Numbered from the stretch's first letter, positions 33,687 through 42,959 are shown. The stretch is 47,336 nt of DNA from Flemingiibacterium sp045534235 (GCA_045534235.1 JAZSJI010000085.1:1-47336); one strand, 5' to 3'. Notes: generated by a model not told the origin, from the letters alone. Translations and numbers: made by a program.

Positions 33687-36600
33687 TTGTCAGGTAGAAC
33701 GAATACTGCGAGGGCTTTTAGACTTGTTGTTGTGCTATTATCCGCTCTTTTGATAACTGCTGTTTGCGCCGTATCTCTTTCGGCTGATGAAATGCGTATA
33801 ATATCCGGCTTCTCGGGTGAGGATAAGGTCTCGTGGATGCCGGGCGATAACGTCGCATCTGTGGGGCTTTCGGATTTTTCATGGGAGCAGGACGGTCACG
33901 CGTATAAGCGCTCATGTCTTGAGGTTGTCGGCAGGTACGCCCCGCGCGATGCTTTGCGTGCAACCGTAGCAAGCTTTGCCGAGCCGCTTGATCTTACCGA
34001 ATACCATACAATGTCATTCGACATTTACGTGCCCCTGCTCGCAAACGATAGCGACGCCGTATTCCTCGCACGTCTGACACTTGTTTCGACGAGTGGTGAG
34101 AGCACGGAGCATCTTCAGATAATCGAGGGCGGCAAGTGGACTAACATTGAGGCGTACATCGGCTCGTGGGACGCAAGACGCGACATCGCCAAGGCAGAGA
34201 TCGCACTTGCAATAGATACATCGCTTGGGGGCAGCTCGGTTGATCGCTTCTACGTGGACGATGTTTGCGTGTCCGATCCCGTAGACCGCGACATGACTGA
34301 GAGGTATCTGTTCGATGCATACAAGATTGATGGTGGCTCTGCGACAGTTGCAGAGGATAAATCCAAAATATCGATAGTATCCGACACCGAGGGGATGCTT
34401 TCGCTTGAGGCAACGGTGTTCACACCTGAGCTTGATTATTCGCTTAATTGCCTGCGTATCCGCCTCGCAAATTATACTGAAAGCGATACGCTTACGCTTC
34501 ACTATTCCACGTCCGACTCACAGGCAACCACCGAGGACAAGATCGTAACCGTACCGATCGAACCCAACTCGGACGTTCGTGACTATTTGGTATTTGTCGG
34601 TGACGCCGCACAGTTGCGAAGTATAAAGCTGATATTGAACTCGGCTGTGGGACATGTTGAGATAATTTCAATAAATGCGATAAGTGCATATGAGCCAAGT
34701 GAATATATCACCTGCGGGGAGCTTACGTCTTGCACCGTAAGCGACGATCTTGCTACGGTTAAATTTTCCGGCGTGGTTGACCGCGAAACAGCTATAAATA
34801 ACAGGGACGGATATATTGCGATATTCCCTCACGAATCGGAAACGCTTCCGAGCGCAGAGGATCTTTTGAAGCTTTCGCCTCTCGTGAAAACCCAGATGAC
34901 CACTCGCTTTGAACTTTTATGGAAGCTACCGAAGGACGGTACTTACGACATTACCACGCGTTTTCTTGCGGTATCGGTAGGAGAGAGTGGAGAGTATAGT
35001 CTTATATGTCCGCCGTTTTACATACAGAATGCGGACAAGATAGGCGATAAGTCAACTGCACTTGCTCCGGACGCAAAGGGCTTTGCATCCAATGATATTT
35101 CTATTGTTGGAAACGTTGGTGCAACGCTGACCTTGCTTGAGCTTGATGCGCAAAGACTTTTCGTGCAAAAAAGCGATGCGGAGCCGTACGTATACCGCGG
35201 TGAGGCATATTATTTCGACGGTGCGTATCTTGATGCGATTAATTCGAAGATGGACGTTCTGGCTGCTGACGGGGTGCAGGTGCTTCTGCGGCTTTACGGT
35301 TGGAGGCTTACTGATAGCGCGCGGCTTGATGCGTTTTATGCCGAGGACAGCTACGTTGACTACTCCAAGGTAAACCGCTACAATGACGGAGGCGATTATA
35401 TCGCCGCTATAGGCGCATATATAGCCGAAAACTGGGTGGCTGACGGCAAAATTGTGGGTGTTGTATTCGGTGAGGGCGAAAATATCGTCGTGGGACAGAG
35501 CTCACTTTCGGATATGGTGGAAAACACTGCAGACTGTCTGCGTACTCTCTATTTTGCCCTTGTACAGGCTAATCCCGAAATCAAGCTTTACGTTTCGCTG
35601 TCAGACCTTTATACATCTGACGTGCACATAAGTGACGGTGAAATAGGGCTTGATGTTTATCTGCCGGCGCTTACTTTGCAGACGGCACAGTACGGGCAGT
35701 TCCCGTGGGAAATAGCTATTGAAAAGGTATATCGCGTCGGAAGTCATTCGCGTGAGTACATAAGTGTGGATAACTCTGCTGCGGTCCGTGACGTTCTCAC
35801 GAACAACGGTGCCTCGGATAAGCATATGATATTCATCGACCATACGTATTTTGCTTTCGCAAGCCGTAAGGTCGACAATGTAACGAACTACGTTCTTGGA
35901 ACGTACGGTGCGTTGTTCTGCGATTACATCGACGCGTATATCGCCGCTACCGGCTCGCGAGCAGATGAGATAGTTGACAGCGTGCGGTACATATATACGG
36001 CCGAGGCGTATGCTGTTGAGAACGTAGTCAAGGCTGCACTTGAAATAGACGATTTTTCCGATGTTATACCGGGCTTTGACGGGGGCAAGATACCGAAAAA
36101 GCGTGTTGTGTTCAATACGGCAAATAATACTGCGCCTACCGGTACGCTTGGATCGTTTGGCTACTATCGCTTTGACGGCGTTTCCAGCATTGGCGGCCTT
36201 TCGCCGAGCTATTACAGCCGTGAGCTTCGCGTGGCAAACGATGGCGGAAACGTACTGAACGTAGTTCTTGACGCTTCACTCTGGGGCGACGTTTCGAGTG
36301 CATCTTGGCTTGGTATAGGGCACAACTTCGATATTACTGAGGATCTGACGCTTACACCGGTTCTTGCGATCACTCTTAAGGTGGAGGACATTTTACCGCA
36401 ATCCCTTTCAAGTGTTACGGTAAATGTGGTTTTGAAGGGCGAGAATGAGCGTTTTGTATCGAGTGCCGCCGTTGCAGTCGGCGAGTGGACTACGGTATAC
36501 GTTGACACGCACGGCTTCAAGTCGGCGAAGGATACCGAGAGTTTGCAAATATTTGTCGGCGGCACAAGCGTTTCAAGTGCGATACTCAAGATAAAAAGTA

Positions 36601-36797
36601 TAGACGGCTTGTCAAGCGAGTACAACGATGAATCTCTTGCCAAGGTCATAGCGAAAGCGCGCGAAAAAAAGGCTGATCCCGATGCGGGAATAGACTATGG
36701 CGCATATCTCCCCATAGCACTCGGAGTGCTTGTGATTGCTGCAACGGTTATCGTCGTAGTGATGCTTACAAAGAAAAGATATAAGGAAAACGAATAA
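33687..36797 (+). CDS. Large surface protein, diverged relative of the DUF5722-like protein
   Basis: A 1036-residue protein: signal peptide (about residues 9-33), two carbohydrate-binding-like beta domains (about 40-190 and 200-335), an Fn3-like unit, a TIM-barrel-like domain (about 455-760), another beta domain (about 775-985), and one membrane helix (about 1000-1020) with a short basic tail. Segments match the protein at 25417-27852 in order: YVYRGEAYYFDGAYLDAINSK, VVFGEGENI, EIKLYVSLSD, QFPWEIAIE. Overall identity is low. I prefer the TTG at 33687 because GGGCGG lies 8 bases upstream; a GTG at 33678 is the alternative. nrdG follows 5 bases after the stop. Confidence 0.8.
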   Translation: MSGRTNTARAFRLVVVLLSALLITAVCAVSLSADEMRIISGFSGEDKVSWMPGDNVASVGLSDFSWEQDGHAYKRSCLEVVGRYAPRDALRATVASFAEPLDLTEYHTMSFDIYVPLLANDSDAVFLARLTLVSTSGESTEHLQIIEGGKWTNIEAYIGSWDARRDIAKAEIALAIDTSLGGSSVDRFYVDDVCVSDPVDRDMTERYLFDAYKIDGGSATVAEDKSKISIVSDTEGMLSLEATVFTPELDYSLNCLRIRLANYTESDTLTLHYSTSDSQATTEDKIVTVPIEPNSDVRDYLVFVGDAAQLRSIKLILNSAVGHVEIISINAISAYEPSEYITCGELTSCTVSDDLATVKFSGVVDRETAINNRDGYIAIFPHESETLPSAEDLLKLSPLVKTQMTTRFELLWKLPKDGTYDITTRFLAVSVGESGEYSLICPPFYIQNADKIGDKSTALAPDAKGFASNDISIVGNVGATLTLLELDAQRLFVQKSDAEPYVYRGEAYYFDGAYLDAINSKMDVLAADGVQVLLRLYGWRLTDSARLDAFYAEDSYVDYSKVNRYNDGGDYIAAIGAYIAENWVADGKIVGVVFGEGENIVVGQSSLSDMVENTADCLRTLYFALVQANPEIKLYVSLSDLYTSDVHISDGEIGLDVYLPALTLQTAQYGQFPWEIAIEKVYRVGSHSREYISVDNSAAVRDVLTNNGASDKHMIFIDHTYFAFASRKVDNVTNYVLGTYGALFCDYIDAYIAATGSRADEIVDSVRYIYTAEAYAVENVVKAALEIDDFSDVIPGFDGGKIPKKRVVFNTANNTAPTGTLGSFGYYRFDGVSSIGGLSPSYYSRELRVANDGGNVLNVVLDASLWGDVSSASWLGIGHNFDITEDLTLTPVLAITLKVEDILPQSLSSVTVNVVLKGENERFVSSAAVAVGEWTTVYVDTHGFKSAKDTESLQIFVGGTSVSSAILKIKSIDGLSSEYNDESLAKVIAKAREKKADPDAGIDYGAYLPIALGVLVIAATVIVVVMLTKKRYKENE

Positions 36798-36802
36798 ACA
36801 TT

Positions 36803-37348
36803 ATGCTAAAACGGAATTTGAATACGGAAACTCCGATAGAGGACCTGCCGATACGGCTCTTCGGGGTTGTACGCGAGTCAATAGTTGACGGACCGCAGCT
36901 TCGGTACGTCATATTCGTGCAGGGGTGTCCGCATAAATGCTATAATTGCCACAACCCAGAGTCGCACGCATATGAGGGCGGCAAGGTTACCACGACTGCA
37001 AAGCTTTGGGCAGATATACAGAAAAATCCGCTGATAAAGGGCATAACCTTCAGCGGCGGCGAGCCGTTCCTTTGGGGACACGAGCTTGCGCTGATCGCAA
37101 GAAAGGCGCGGGAGCACGGACTTGATATAATGACTTACAGCGGATTTACGTACGAGCACCTCTTAAAAAAGAGCGAAACCGAGCCGTCGGTGCACGAGCT
37201 TCTCACAGAAACGAACTATCTTGTCGACGGCCGCTACGTTGATGCAAAGCGAGATCTTAGCCTTAAGTTCCGCGGAAGCACCAATCAGCGAATACTCGAC
37301 GTTACCTGCTATCCGAACTCAACGTCGGCACAGCAGATAGAGCTTTAA
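36803..37348 (+). CDS. nrdG: Anaerobic ribonucleoside-triphosphate reductase activating protein (NrdG-like radical SAM)
   Basis: Radical SAM activase that puts the glycyl radical on class III ribonucleotide reductase, for making deoxynucleotides without oxygen. 181 residues. The iron-sulphur motif is GCPHKCYNCHN (Cys42, Cys46, Cys49), spaced C-x3-C-x2-C; TFSGGEPF is the SAM-binding loop. The reductase gene nrdD, often next to it, is not in the window. It begins 5 bases after the surface-protein gene with a weak ribosome site, so it is probably co-transcribed with that gene. Confidence 0.9.
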   Translation: MLKRNLNTETPIEDLPIRLFGVVRESIVDGPQLRYVIFVQGCPHKCYNCHNPESHAYEGGKVTTTAKLWADIQKNPLIKGITFSGGEPFLWGHELALIARKAREHGLDIMTYSGFTYEHLLKKSETEPSVHELLTETNYLVDGRYVDAKRDLSLKFRGSTNQRILDVTCYPNSTSAQQIEL

Positions 37349-37390
37349 ACCAATAAACATAAAAATATATTTACACAAGGAGATATAAAA

Positions 37391-38557
37391 ATGTCTGACG
37401 CATATTTATCGCGTGGCGTTTCCGCCACCAAGGACGAGGTACACAGCGCAATATCGAAGCAGGATAAGGGTGTATTCGCAGGCGCATTCTGCAAGATTAT
37501 TCCCGACCCCTGCGGAGATCCAGATTACTGTGCGGCTATGCACGCCGACGGTGCCGGCACAAAATCCTCGCTCGCATACATAAAGTACAAGGAAACCGGT
37601 GACCTCTCCGCGTTTTATAATATCGCGCAGGACTCCGTTGTTATGAATCTTGACGACCTGCTTTGCATCGGTGCCACCGACGGATTCGTGCTTTCGAACA
37701 CTATCGGACGCAACGCTCACCGTGTAAACGGCGAGGCTATTAAGGCGGTTATCGACGGCTATACCGAATTCTGCGAAATGCTTGGTACGTACGGCGTGGG
37801 CATCACTATGTCCGGCGGCGAGACCGCAGACGTCGGCGATCTTGTAAACACGCTTATCGTTGACTCGACCTTCTTTGTAAGAATGAAGCGCAGTGACGTT
37901 ATCGACTGCGACAATATCAAGGCAGGCGACGTTATCGTGGGCTTTGCTTCCTACGGTAAGGCAAACTACGAGAAGGCGTACAATGCGGGTATGGGTAGTA
38001 ACGGTCTTACCGCAGCGCGTCACCTTATGCTCTCGCACGAATATGCGGCAAAGTATCCCGAAACCTACTCGAACACTATCGACGAGTCGAAGGTCTACTG
38101 CGGCGCGTACGGCGTGAACGATATTCTTCCCGGCACCGACGTTTCCGTGGTTGATGCAATCCTTTCGCCTACCCGTACATATGCACCCATCATCAAGGCT
38201 ATACTTGATGAAAAGCGCTCTGCTGTACACGGCATGATTCACTGCACCGGCGGCGGCCAGGCAAAGTGCAAGAATTTCGGTGCGGGCATCCATTATATCA
38301 AGGACAACCTTTTTGATACTCCTCCGCTTTTCGCGGCTATCTGGAAGAATGCGGATATCGGCGACAAGGAGATGTATCAGGTGTTCAATATGGGTCACCG
38401 TATGGAGCTTTACTGCGATGCGGCTGACGCACAGTTTATGATCGACACCGCAAAGAAGTTTGGCGTTGAAGCAAAGATCGTCGGACGCTGTGAGGCATCG
38501 GCTGACGGTAAAAATCACGTAACAATTACCGATAAGGGAAATACCTACGAATATTAA
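37391..38557 (+). CDS. purM: Phosphoribosylformylglycinamidine cyclo-ligase (AIR synthase), long form
   Basis: Closes the imidazole ring in purine synthesis, using ATP. 388 residues, longer than the 340-350 of E. coli PurM. Motifs include HADGAGTKSSLAY, DDLLCIGA, GITMSGGETADVGDLV, SPTRTYAPI and MIHCTGGGQAKCKNFG. It is the only purine gene here; it leads a unit with ribokinase and ruvX. The ribosome site is AAGGAG. The codon choice is typical for the window, so there is no sign of recent transfer. No PurR box or purine riboswitch was noticed in the 42-base gap before it. Confidence 0.9.
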   Translation: MSDAYLSRGVSATKDEVHSAISKQDKGVFAGAFCKIIPDPCGDPDYCAAMHADGAGTKSSLAYIKYKETGDLSAFYNIAQDSVVMNLDDLLCIGATDGFVLSNTIGRNAHRVNGEAIKAVIDGYTEFCEMLGTYGVGITMSGGETADVGDLVNTLIVDSTFFVRMKRSDVIDCDNIKAGDVIVGFASYGKANYEKAYNAGMGSNGLTAARHLMLSHEYAAKYPETYSNTIDESKVYCGAYGVNDILPGTDVSVVDAILSPTRTYAPIIKAILDEKRSAVHGMIHCTGGGQAKCKNFGAGIHYIKDNLFDTPPLFAAIWKNADIGDKEMYQVFNMGHRMELYCDAADAQFMIDTAKKFGVEAKIVGRCEASADGKNHVTITDKGNTYEY

Positions 38558-38576
38558 TTTTCAGGGAGATGTGCGT

Positions 38577-39512
38577 ATGAAAAAAAGAATACTTGTCGTA
38601 AGCTCTGCCAACATCGATTTTGTTATGAAGGTGGGAAAGCTTCCTGCGGCAGGGCAGACAGTTATGGAGCCGCGAGGATATTCCTACGTGCCGGGCGGCA
38701 AGGGTGCTAATGCGGCGCTTGCTCTGGCACGCCTCGGTGCGGACAGCGTATTCTGCGCCAAGCTTGGAAACGATGCACACGCACAGCAGCTTCGTGCGCT
38801 CTATAATGACGAGGGGATTGATACGCGCTTTCTCCAAAACGACCGAAACGCCGCAACGGGACTTGCTTCGATAATCGTTGAGGAAAACGGTGTTAACCGT
38901 ATTATCGTTTATCCCGGTGCGAATAATAATCTCACCGTGGACGACGTTGAAGATGCGATGACTTGTTTGCCCGATGCGGTATTCCTTCAGATGGAGATTC
39001 CGGACGAGGCGGTTATTGCCGCAACTAAATTCGCAAAGAAGAAAAATATACCGGTATTTCTCGACACGGGCGCTACAAGACCGGACTTTCCGCTTGATTT
39101 GCTCGGACCGCTCGAGGTGATCTCTCCGAACGAGAGCGAAACCTTCACGCTTACAGGCATTATGCCGACAAATGCGACAGAGTGTCTTCGCGCGGCAGAT
39201 AAGCTTATGCAGCGTGTTGATGCGAAGTACGTCATTATAAAGCTTGGCGCTCGCGGCGCATATGTGTATAACGGCAAAATGTCGCGTCTTATTTCCGCGT
39301 ACGAAACCAATGTTGTTGACACTACTGCAGCAGGTGACGCGTTTACCGCGGCACTCACGCTTGAGTATCTTAATTCGGGCGATATATACCGCGCCGTTAA
39401 ATATGCGAATGCGGTAGGTGCTATAGTGGTGAGTCGCGAGGGCGCGTCTACTTCGCTCCCCACCGCGCGTCAGGTTGAAGCATTTATTGAAAGAAACGGA
39501 ATTGTATTATAA
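38577..39512 (+). CDS. rbsK: Ribokinase (PfkB family)
   Basis: Phosphorylates ribose to ribose 5-phosphate. 311 residues with PfkB signatures: YVPGGKGANAALALARLGA near the N-terminus and TTAAGDAFTAALTLEYL near the C-terminus, whose Asp is the catalytic base. SANIDFV and IVYPGANN fit ribokinase rather than fructokinase. I chose the ATG at 38577 since AGGGAG lies 8 bases upstream; a GTG two codons earlier is too close to it. No ribose transporter is nearby. Its stop codon shares bases with the ruvX start (TAATG). Confidence 0.9.
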   Translation: MKKRILVVSSANIDFVMKVGKLPAAGQTVMEPRGYSYVPGGKGANAALALARLGADSVFCAKLGNDAHAQQLRALYNDEGIDTRFLQNDRNAATGLASIIVEENGVNRIIVYPGANNNLTVDDVEDAMTCLPDAVFLQMEIPDEAVIAATKFAKKKNIPVFLDTGATRPDFPLDLLGPLEVISPNESETFTLTGIMPTNATECLRAADKLMQRVDAKYVIIKLGARGAYVYNGKMSRLISAYETNVVDTTAAGDAFTAALTLEYLNSGDIYRAVKYANAVGAIVVSREGASTSLPTARQVEAFIERNGIVL

Positions 39513-39928
39513 TGGCAGAAAGAATTTTAGGCGTTGACTTCGGCGATCAGCGCACCGGACTTGCGGTAAGCGACCTTCTCGGTATGCTTGCAAACGGCAT
39601 AGGATACGTTAACTCAAACTATATGCCAAAAACCGTCGAGCTTGTCGCAGAGAAGGCAAAGGAGTATGGCGCCGTAAAGATCGTTGTAGGGCTTCCTATC
39701 AATATGAACGGTACGCTTGGTCCGCGTGCCGAGCACGCAAAGGAGTTTGCGGCGATGCTCGGCGATGCTACGGGGTTACCTATAGAGATGTTCGACGAGC
39801 GCTGCAGCACAATGGCGGCTCATCAGATACTCAACTTCACCGATACGCGCGGAAAGAAGCGTAAGGCGGCGGTCGACACGCTGTCCGCACAGATAATACT
39901 TCAGAATTACCTCGATTCAAAAAGGTAA
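39512..39928 (+). CDS. ruvX: Holliday junction resolvase RuvX (YqgF)
   Basis: RNase H-fold nuclease linked to recombination and, in E. coli, to maturation of the 16S rRNA 5' end. 138 residues, the usual size. Acidic residues of the active site are in ILGVDFGDQRTG (Asp9), MFDERCSTMAA (Glu) and KKRKAAVDTLSAQII (Asp). VVGLPINMNG and the run KKRKAAVD are family landmarks. It overlaps the ribokinase stop (TAATG), is the last gene of the operon, and is followed by a terminator. Confidence 0.95.
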   Translation: MAERILGVDFGDQRTGLAVSDLLGMLANGIGYVNSNYMPKTVELVAEKAKEYGAVKIVVGLPINMNGTLGPRAEHAKEFAAMLGDATGLPIEMFDERCSTMAAHQILNFTDTRGKKRKAAVDTLSAQIILQNYLDSKR

Positions 39929-39932
39929 AAAT

Positions 39933-39970
39933 ATTCCCTTGAAATAACCCGAAGGTCGTTTCAAGGGAAT
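39933..39970 (+). terminator. Terminator between ruvX and the SGNH gene
   Basis: ATTCCCTTGAAA (39933-39944) pairs with TTTCAAGGGAAT (39959-39970); the loop holds a second small stem (ACC / GGT). The right side is followed by GTGTTTATT. It probably serves both strands. Confidence 0.8.
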
Positions 39971-39974
39971 GTGT

Positions 39975-40925
39975 TTATTGTTCGGTATCCTCACTCGGGC
40001 GCGTATCGCTGTAAGCGTAGAGATCGACTGTGTGTGTACGGTAATATTCCGCAAGCACAGCGCAGGAATCTCTGTTTAAGTGTATGCCGTCCTCAATCGT
40101 ATTTTCACTTGCCATTGTTCCGTCGTCAAGCGAGAACAGAGAAAGCGGATCAAGCAAAAACAGCCTGTTTTTTGCGACGTATTTTCTGATGAGCGCGTTG
40201 AATGCGACACACTTTTCATTCGTGATTCCAAAGAGTGTCGTTCTTGAAGCACGGTCGGTAACCGGAAGAACCAGCTGAACGTATATTGGCACGTCGGTTA
40301 CACTTCGGATATTCTTTATTAAGGTATCAAATGCAGCTATATATCCCTCCGGACTCCAACCAAGCTCGTTGAGCCCTGTTGAAATGTATATCGAGTGGTA
40401 GTTTCCACTTTCGAGCTCGAGTGCTTCAAGCACGGTATATTCGCGAAGGGCATTTGCTTCTTCGTCCTTCATTCGGATGTACGTCTTCGTATTTATAGAC
40501 GCGATATTTAGACCGGATGCCGAAAAATCGTAGCTCGGCTTTATGTTGGACAGCAGGATCAAGCCCTTAGTTCGCGAGTCACCGATGAATACGGTATCAT
40601 TAAAATAACTGAAGCTTACCGGTGCGCTTTCGGGTACCGGCTGCGTGAAATCGTACGGGGTGAGCGGCGGAGGAGGAATGTCGTCTTCGGTAAGATGTCC
40701 CTCGAGCACCGCATATTCAGCGGTAAGCGCCGGCTCTGGTGTCGGTGACGCTGCGTATTCGAAATTGTAATCGACGAACAGGAAAGAAGTAAACACCGCG
40801 GCCAAAATCAGCGCACCTATAGACACGAGAAGCTTTAGCAAAAGCGACACGATGCTTGCCTCGGGCTTTCCGCTTGACGGCTGTGAGCCTTGCGGATATA
40901 TATTCATTTGTGTGTGGCTTTTCAA
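39975..40925 (-). CDS. Membrane-anchored SGNH/GDSL-type hydrolase
   Basis: A 316-residue protein: short cytoplasmic N-terminus, one membrane helix (about residues 26-50), a Pro/Thr/Glu-rich spacer (about 58-100), then an SGNH esterase domain outside. The catalytic Ser is Ser117 in FIGDSRTKG; STGLNELGW supplies the Gly/Asn region; EDGIHLN gives the Asp-His pair. Such enzymes often remove acetyl groups from peptidoglycan or surface glycans. I chose the TTG at 40925, since AAAGGGGGG stands 6 bases upstream. The first ATG would cut six residues. Strong divergent promoter at 40969-40997. Confidence 0.87.
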   Translation of the reverse strand: MKSHTQMNIYPQGSQPSSGKPEASIVSLLLKLLVSIGALILAAVFTSFLFVDYNFEYAASPTPEPALTAEYAVLEGHLTEDDIPPPPLTPYDFTQPVPESAPVSFSYFNDTVFIGDSRTKGLILLSNIKPSYDFSASGLNIASINTKTYIRMKDEEANALREYTVLEALELESGNYHSIYISTGLNELGWSPEGYIAAFDTLIKNIRSVTDVPIYVQLVLPVTDRASRTTLFGITNEKCVAFNALIRKYVAKNRLFLLDPLSLFSLDDGTMASENTIEDGIHLNRDSCAVLAEYYRTHTVDLYAYSDTRPSEDTEQ

Positions 40926-40968
40926 GCGGATCCCCCCTTTCGTATGGCGTAATATTTTCCTAAAATCA

Positions 40969-40997
40969 ATTATAGCACAAATAAATACAACTTTCAA
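40969..40997 (-). promoter_or_regulatory. Promoter of the SGNH hydrolase gene
   Basis: On the minus strand TTGAAA (40992-40997), 17 bp, TATAAT (40969-40974) with TGC before the -10. It lies in the 88-bp gap before queH, for which no good promoter was found. Confidence 0.86.
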
Positions 40998-41013
40998 CAA
41001 GAAATACGGAAAA

Positions 41014-41643
41014 ATGAAAATTAATTATCAATCTATCCTCGATACAGAACTTGAGAAAATTAAATCGGGCACAAGTGCGCCAAGGCTCCTTTTGCACGCG
41101 TGCTGTGCGCCTTGTTCAAGCTACGTTCTTGAATATCTTACGCGGTATTTCGATATTACCGTGTACTTTTACAATCCGAATATTACCGATGTGCTCGAAT
41201 ATAAAAAACGCGCTGATGAGCTTCTGCGTCTTATCACGCTTTTGCCGCACCAAAATAAAATAGAGCTTATCGTGTGCCCTCATACGCCCGAGCGCTTTTT
41301 TGCATTTACGGGCGGTCTTGAGAAACTTCCCGAGGGTGGCGCGAGATGCTTTTCCTGCTACAGAGAGCGCCTTGACGCGACCGCTCGCTATGCGGCAGAG
41401 CACGCAGGAGCGTACGACTATTTCGCGACGACGCTTACGGTAAGTCCGTACAAAAACGCGGCGAAGCTTAACGAGATAGGTGAAGAGCTTGCAGGCGAGT
41501 ACGGTGTGAGCTGGCTTGCGTCCGACTTTAAAAAGCGCGAGGGATATAAGCGTTCGATAGAGCTCTCTCGCGAGTACGGGCTGTACCGTCAGGATTTCTG
41601 CGGCTGTGAATTTTCGAGGCAGTACAAGTATGGAAACGATTAA
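41014..41643 (+). CDS. queH: Epoxyqueuosine reductase QueH
   Basis: Performs the last step of queuosine synthesis in tRNA, reducing epoxyqueuosine; unrelated to QueG. 209 residues. The family's cysteines are all present: HACCAPCSS (Cys30, Cys31, Cys34), CFSCYRERLDATA, and QDFCGCEFS near the end, which bind iron-sulphur clusters. YNPNI and TLTVSPYKN are family landmarks. I chose the ATG at 41014; the frame is open 54 codons further upstream, but that stretch overlaps the promoter of the divergent gene. It overlaps the next gene by 14 bases, so both are translated together. Confidence 0.94.
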   Translation: MKINYQSILDTELEKIKSGTSAPRLLLHACCAPCSSYVLEYLTRYFDITVYFYNPNITDVLEYKKRADELLRLITLLPHQNKIELIVCPHTPERFFAFTGGLEKLPEGGARCFSCYRERLDATARYAAEHAGAYDYFATTLTVSPYKNAAKLNEIGEELAGEYGVSWLASDFKKREGYKRSIELSREYGLYRQDFCGCEFSRQYKYGND

Positions 41644-42328
41644 GCTTGGCGACGCGCTATGCACAGTTAAACGCTCAAATCGGCGTACTGTCGGAATGCG
41701 CGTTGCAAAGGACGGCACACCCGAGATACTCGCGCCTAAATATGCAAGCACTGGCGAGCTGATTCGGTTGTGTGCACCGTATGAAGAAAAGCTCATCAAA
41801 ATGAGCAAAAAGCAGATAGAGATAAACGCAGAGAGGGAAGCGTTCTCGCTTTCCTACGGCTCGCGCGTACGAGTGCTTGGCGGCGAGCGTGAGATACGTG
41901 TGGGCAAGCGTGGCTTTATCAGCTATGACGATGAGGCGTTCAACGTACCGCCGAATCTTACCGGAGAGCAGATACGTATCGCGGTACTGAAGCTGTACAA
42001 GTTGCTTGCCAAAAACTATCTTGCCGAGCGTGCACTTCATTTAGCGAACACAATGGGGCTTTCCGTCAGCGCCGTAAAGATAAACTCCGCCAAAACGCAT
42101 TGGGCGACCTGCTCAAAAAAATCGTCGTTTAATTTTTCGTGGTACACCGTAATGGCAGAGCCCGCGGCAGTGGATTATATTATAATCCACGAGCTGTGTC
42201 ATATGCGTGAGTTCAATCATTCAACTCGCTTTTGGACAGAGGTGGAAAAATATTGCCCGGATTACAAACAGCACAAGGCCTATCTCAAGAGGCTGTGGCA
42301 GGAGATAATGCGCGAGCGCTGGGAATGA
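41630..42328 (+). CDS. YgjP/SprT-like zinc metalloprotease (DUF45)
   Basis: A 232-residue cytoplasmic protein of the M48-related YgjP family. The zinc motif is IIHELCHMREFNHS (His187, Glu188, His191), with the family's WATCSKKSSFNFSW before it and WTEVEKYCPDYKQHKAYLK after it. The N-terminal half carries the typical beta-rich region (VKRSNRRTVGMRVAKDG). Cellular targets are unknown; members are found near DNA-repair and ubiquitin-like systems in some bacteria, but here it only follows queH. The start lies 14 bases inside queH and a GAGG precedes it. Confidence 0.9.
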   Translation: METIKLGDALCTVKRSNRRTVGMRVAKDGTPEILAPKYASTGELIRLCAPYEEKLIKMSKKQIEINAEREAFSLSYGSRVRVLGGEREIRVGKRGFISYDDEAFNVPPNLTGEQIRIAVLKLYKLLAKNYLAERALHLANTMGLSVSAVKINSAKTHWATCSKKSSFNFSWYTVMAEPAAVDYIIIHELCHMREFNHSTRFWTEVEKYCPDYKQHKAYLKRLWQEIMRERWE

Positions 42329-42344
42329 CAACGCAAAATTCCTC

Positions 42345-42373
42345 TTGCAAAGTCGGATGCGGTGTGGTATAAT
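42345..42373 (+). promoter_or_regulatory. Promoter of the YgjV-HerA-like operon
   Basis: TTGCAA (42345-42350), 17 bp, TATAAT (42368-42373), with GTGG just before the -10, as in the rplS promoter. Leader of about 29 bases. Confidence 0.85.
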
Positions 42374-42408
42374 TAAGCTTAGTTAATTAATTGTTTTGAG
42401 GAATCGTT

Positions 42409-42942
42409 ATGAACTATATTGCACAGGCGGTCGGACTTTTCGCGGTGGCGACCTTCCTTTTGAGCTATCAGCAGAAAAAACGTAAAAATATAATTCTTCT
42501 TAACGCAACGTCAAGGGTGTTATACATAATTCAGTATATATTGCTCGGTGCCTATGCGGGCGCGGTGCTTGACATTCTCGGCACGGTTTCATCCGTAGCG
42601 GCGCAGAATAAGGATAAAGGCTTTATTAAACGGCACACAAGGCTGACGGTAGCTATTATAAATGCTCTGATTTTCGCGGCGGGTATCGCTGTAATGATAT
42701 TGACGCACGATAAATTCGGCCTGTTTTCGATAGCGGGCGTTCTTTTGCATACGAGCGCTTTCTGGATAAACGACGAGAAGATAATTCGAAGAGTATCCTT
42801 CCTCGGCTCGCCGTTCTGGCTCATTTACAATATCGCAAGTACAGCCTGGGGCTCGGCTATAGGCGACGTGCTGACGATGGTTTCTATAGGAATAGCAATT
42901 TACAGATACGATATAAAAGGCGTTAAAAATAACAAAGAATAA
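42409..42942 (+). CDS. YgjV-family inner membrane protein (copy 2)
   Basis: A 177-residue protein of about six hydrophobic helices, starting MNYIAQAVGLFAVATFLLSY. It shares the family layout with the copy at 11386-11910: GLFAVATFLLSYQQKKRK against GWFAVIFAFISYQCKEHK, LLGAYAGAVLDILG against LLGAYSGLLLNIIC, and a final IAIYRYD against IGLYRYR. Function unknown. The HerA-like gene follows after 17 bases, so they are one operon. It starts at the ATG at 42409, with GAGG near the usual distance. Confidence 0.85.
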   Translation: MNYIAQAVGLFAVATFLLSYQQKKRKNIILLNATSRVLYIIQYILLGAYAGAVLDILGTVSSVAAQNKDKGFIKRHTRLTVAIINALIFAAGIAVMILTHDKFGLFSIAGVLLHTSAFWINDEKIIRRVSFLGSPFWLIYNIASTAWGSAIGDVLTMVSIGIAIYRYDIKGVKNNKE

Positions 42943-42959
42943 ACGGTAGGAGGACTACT

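Noticed and set aside
33676..33690. GTG at 33678 as start of the second DUF5722-like gene
   Set aside because: It overlaps the only ribosome-site-like sequence; TTG at 33687 has proper spacing. The difference is three residues and remains uncertain.
37406..38518. A 370-codon open frame opposite purM
   Set aside because: Antisense shadow created by codon bias; purM is well supported.
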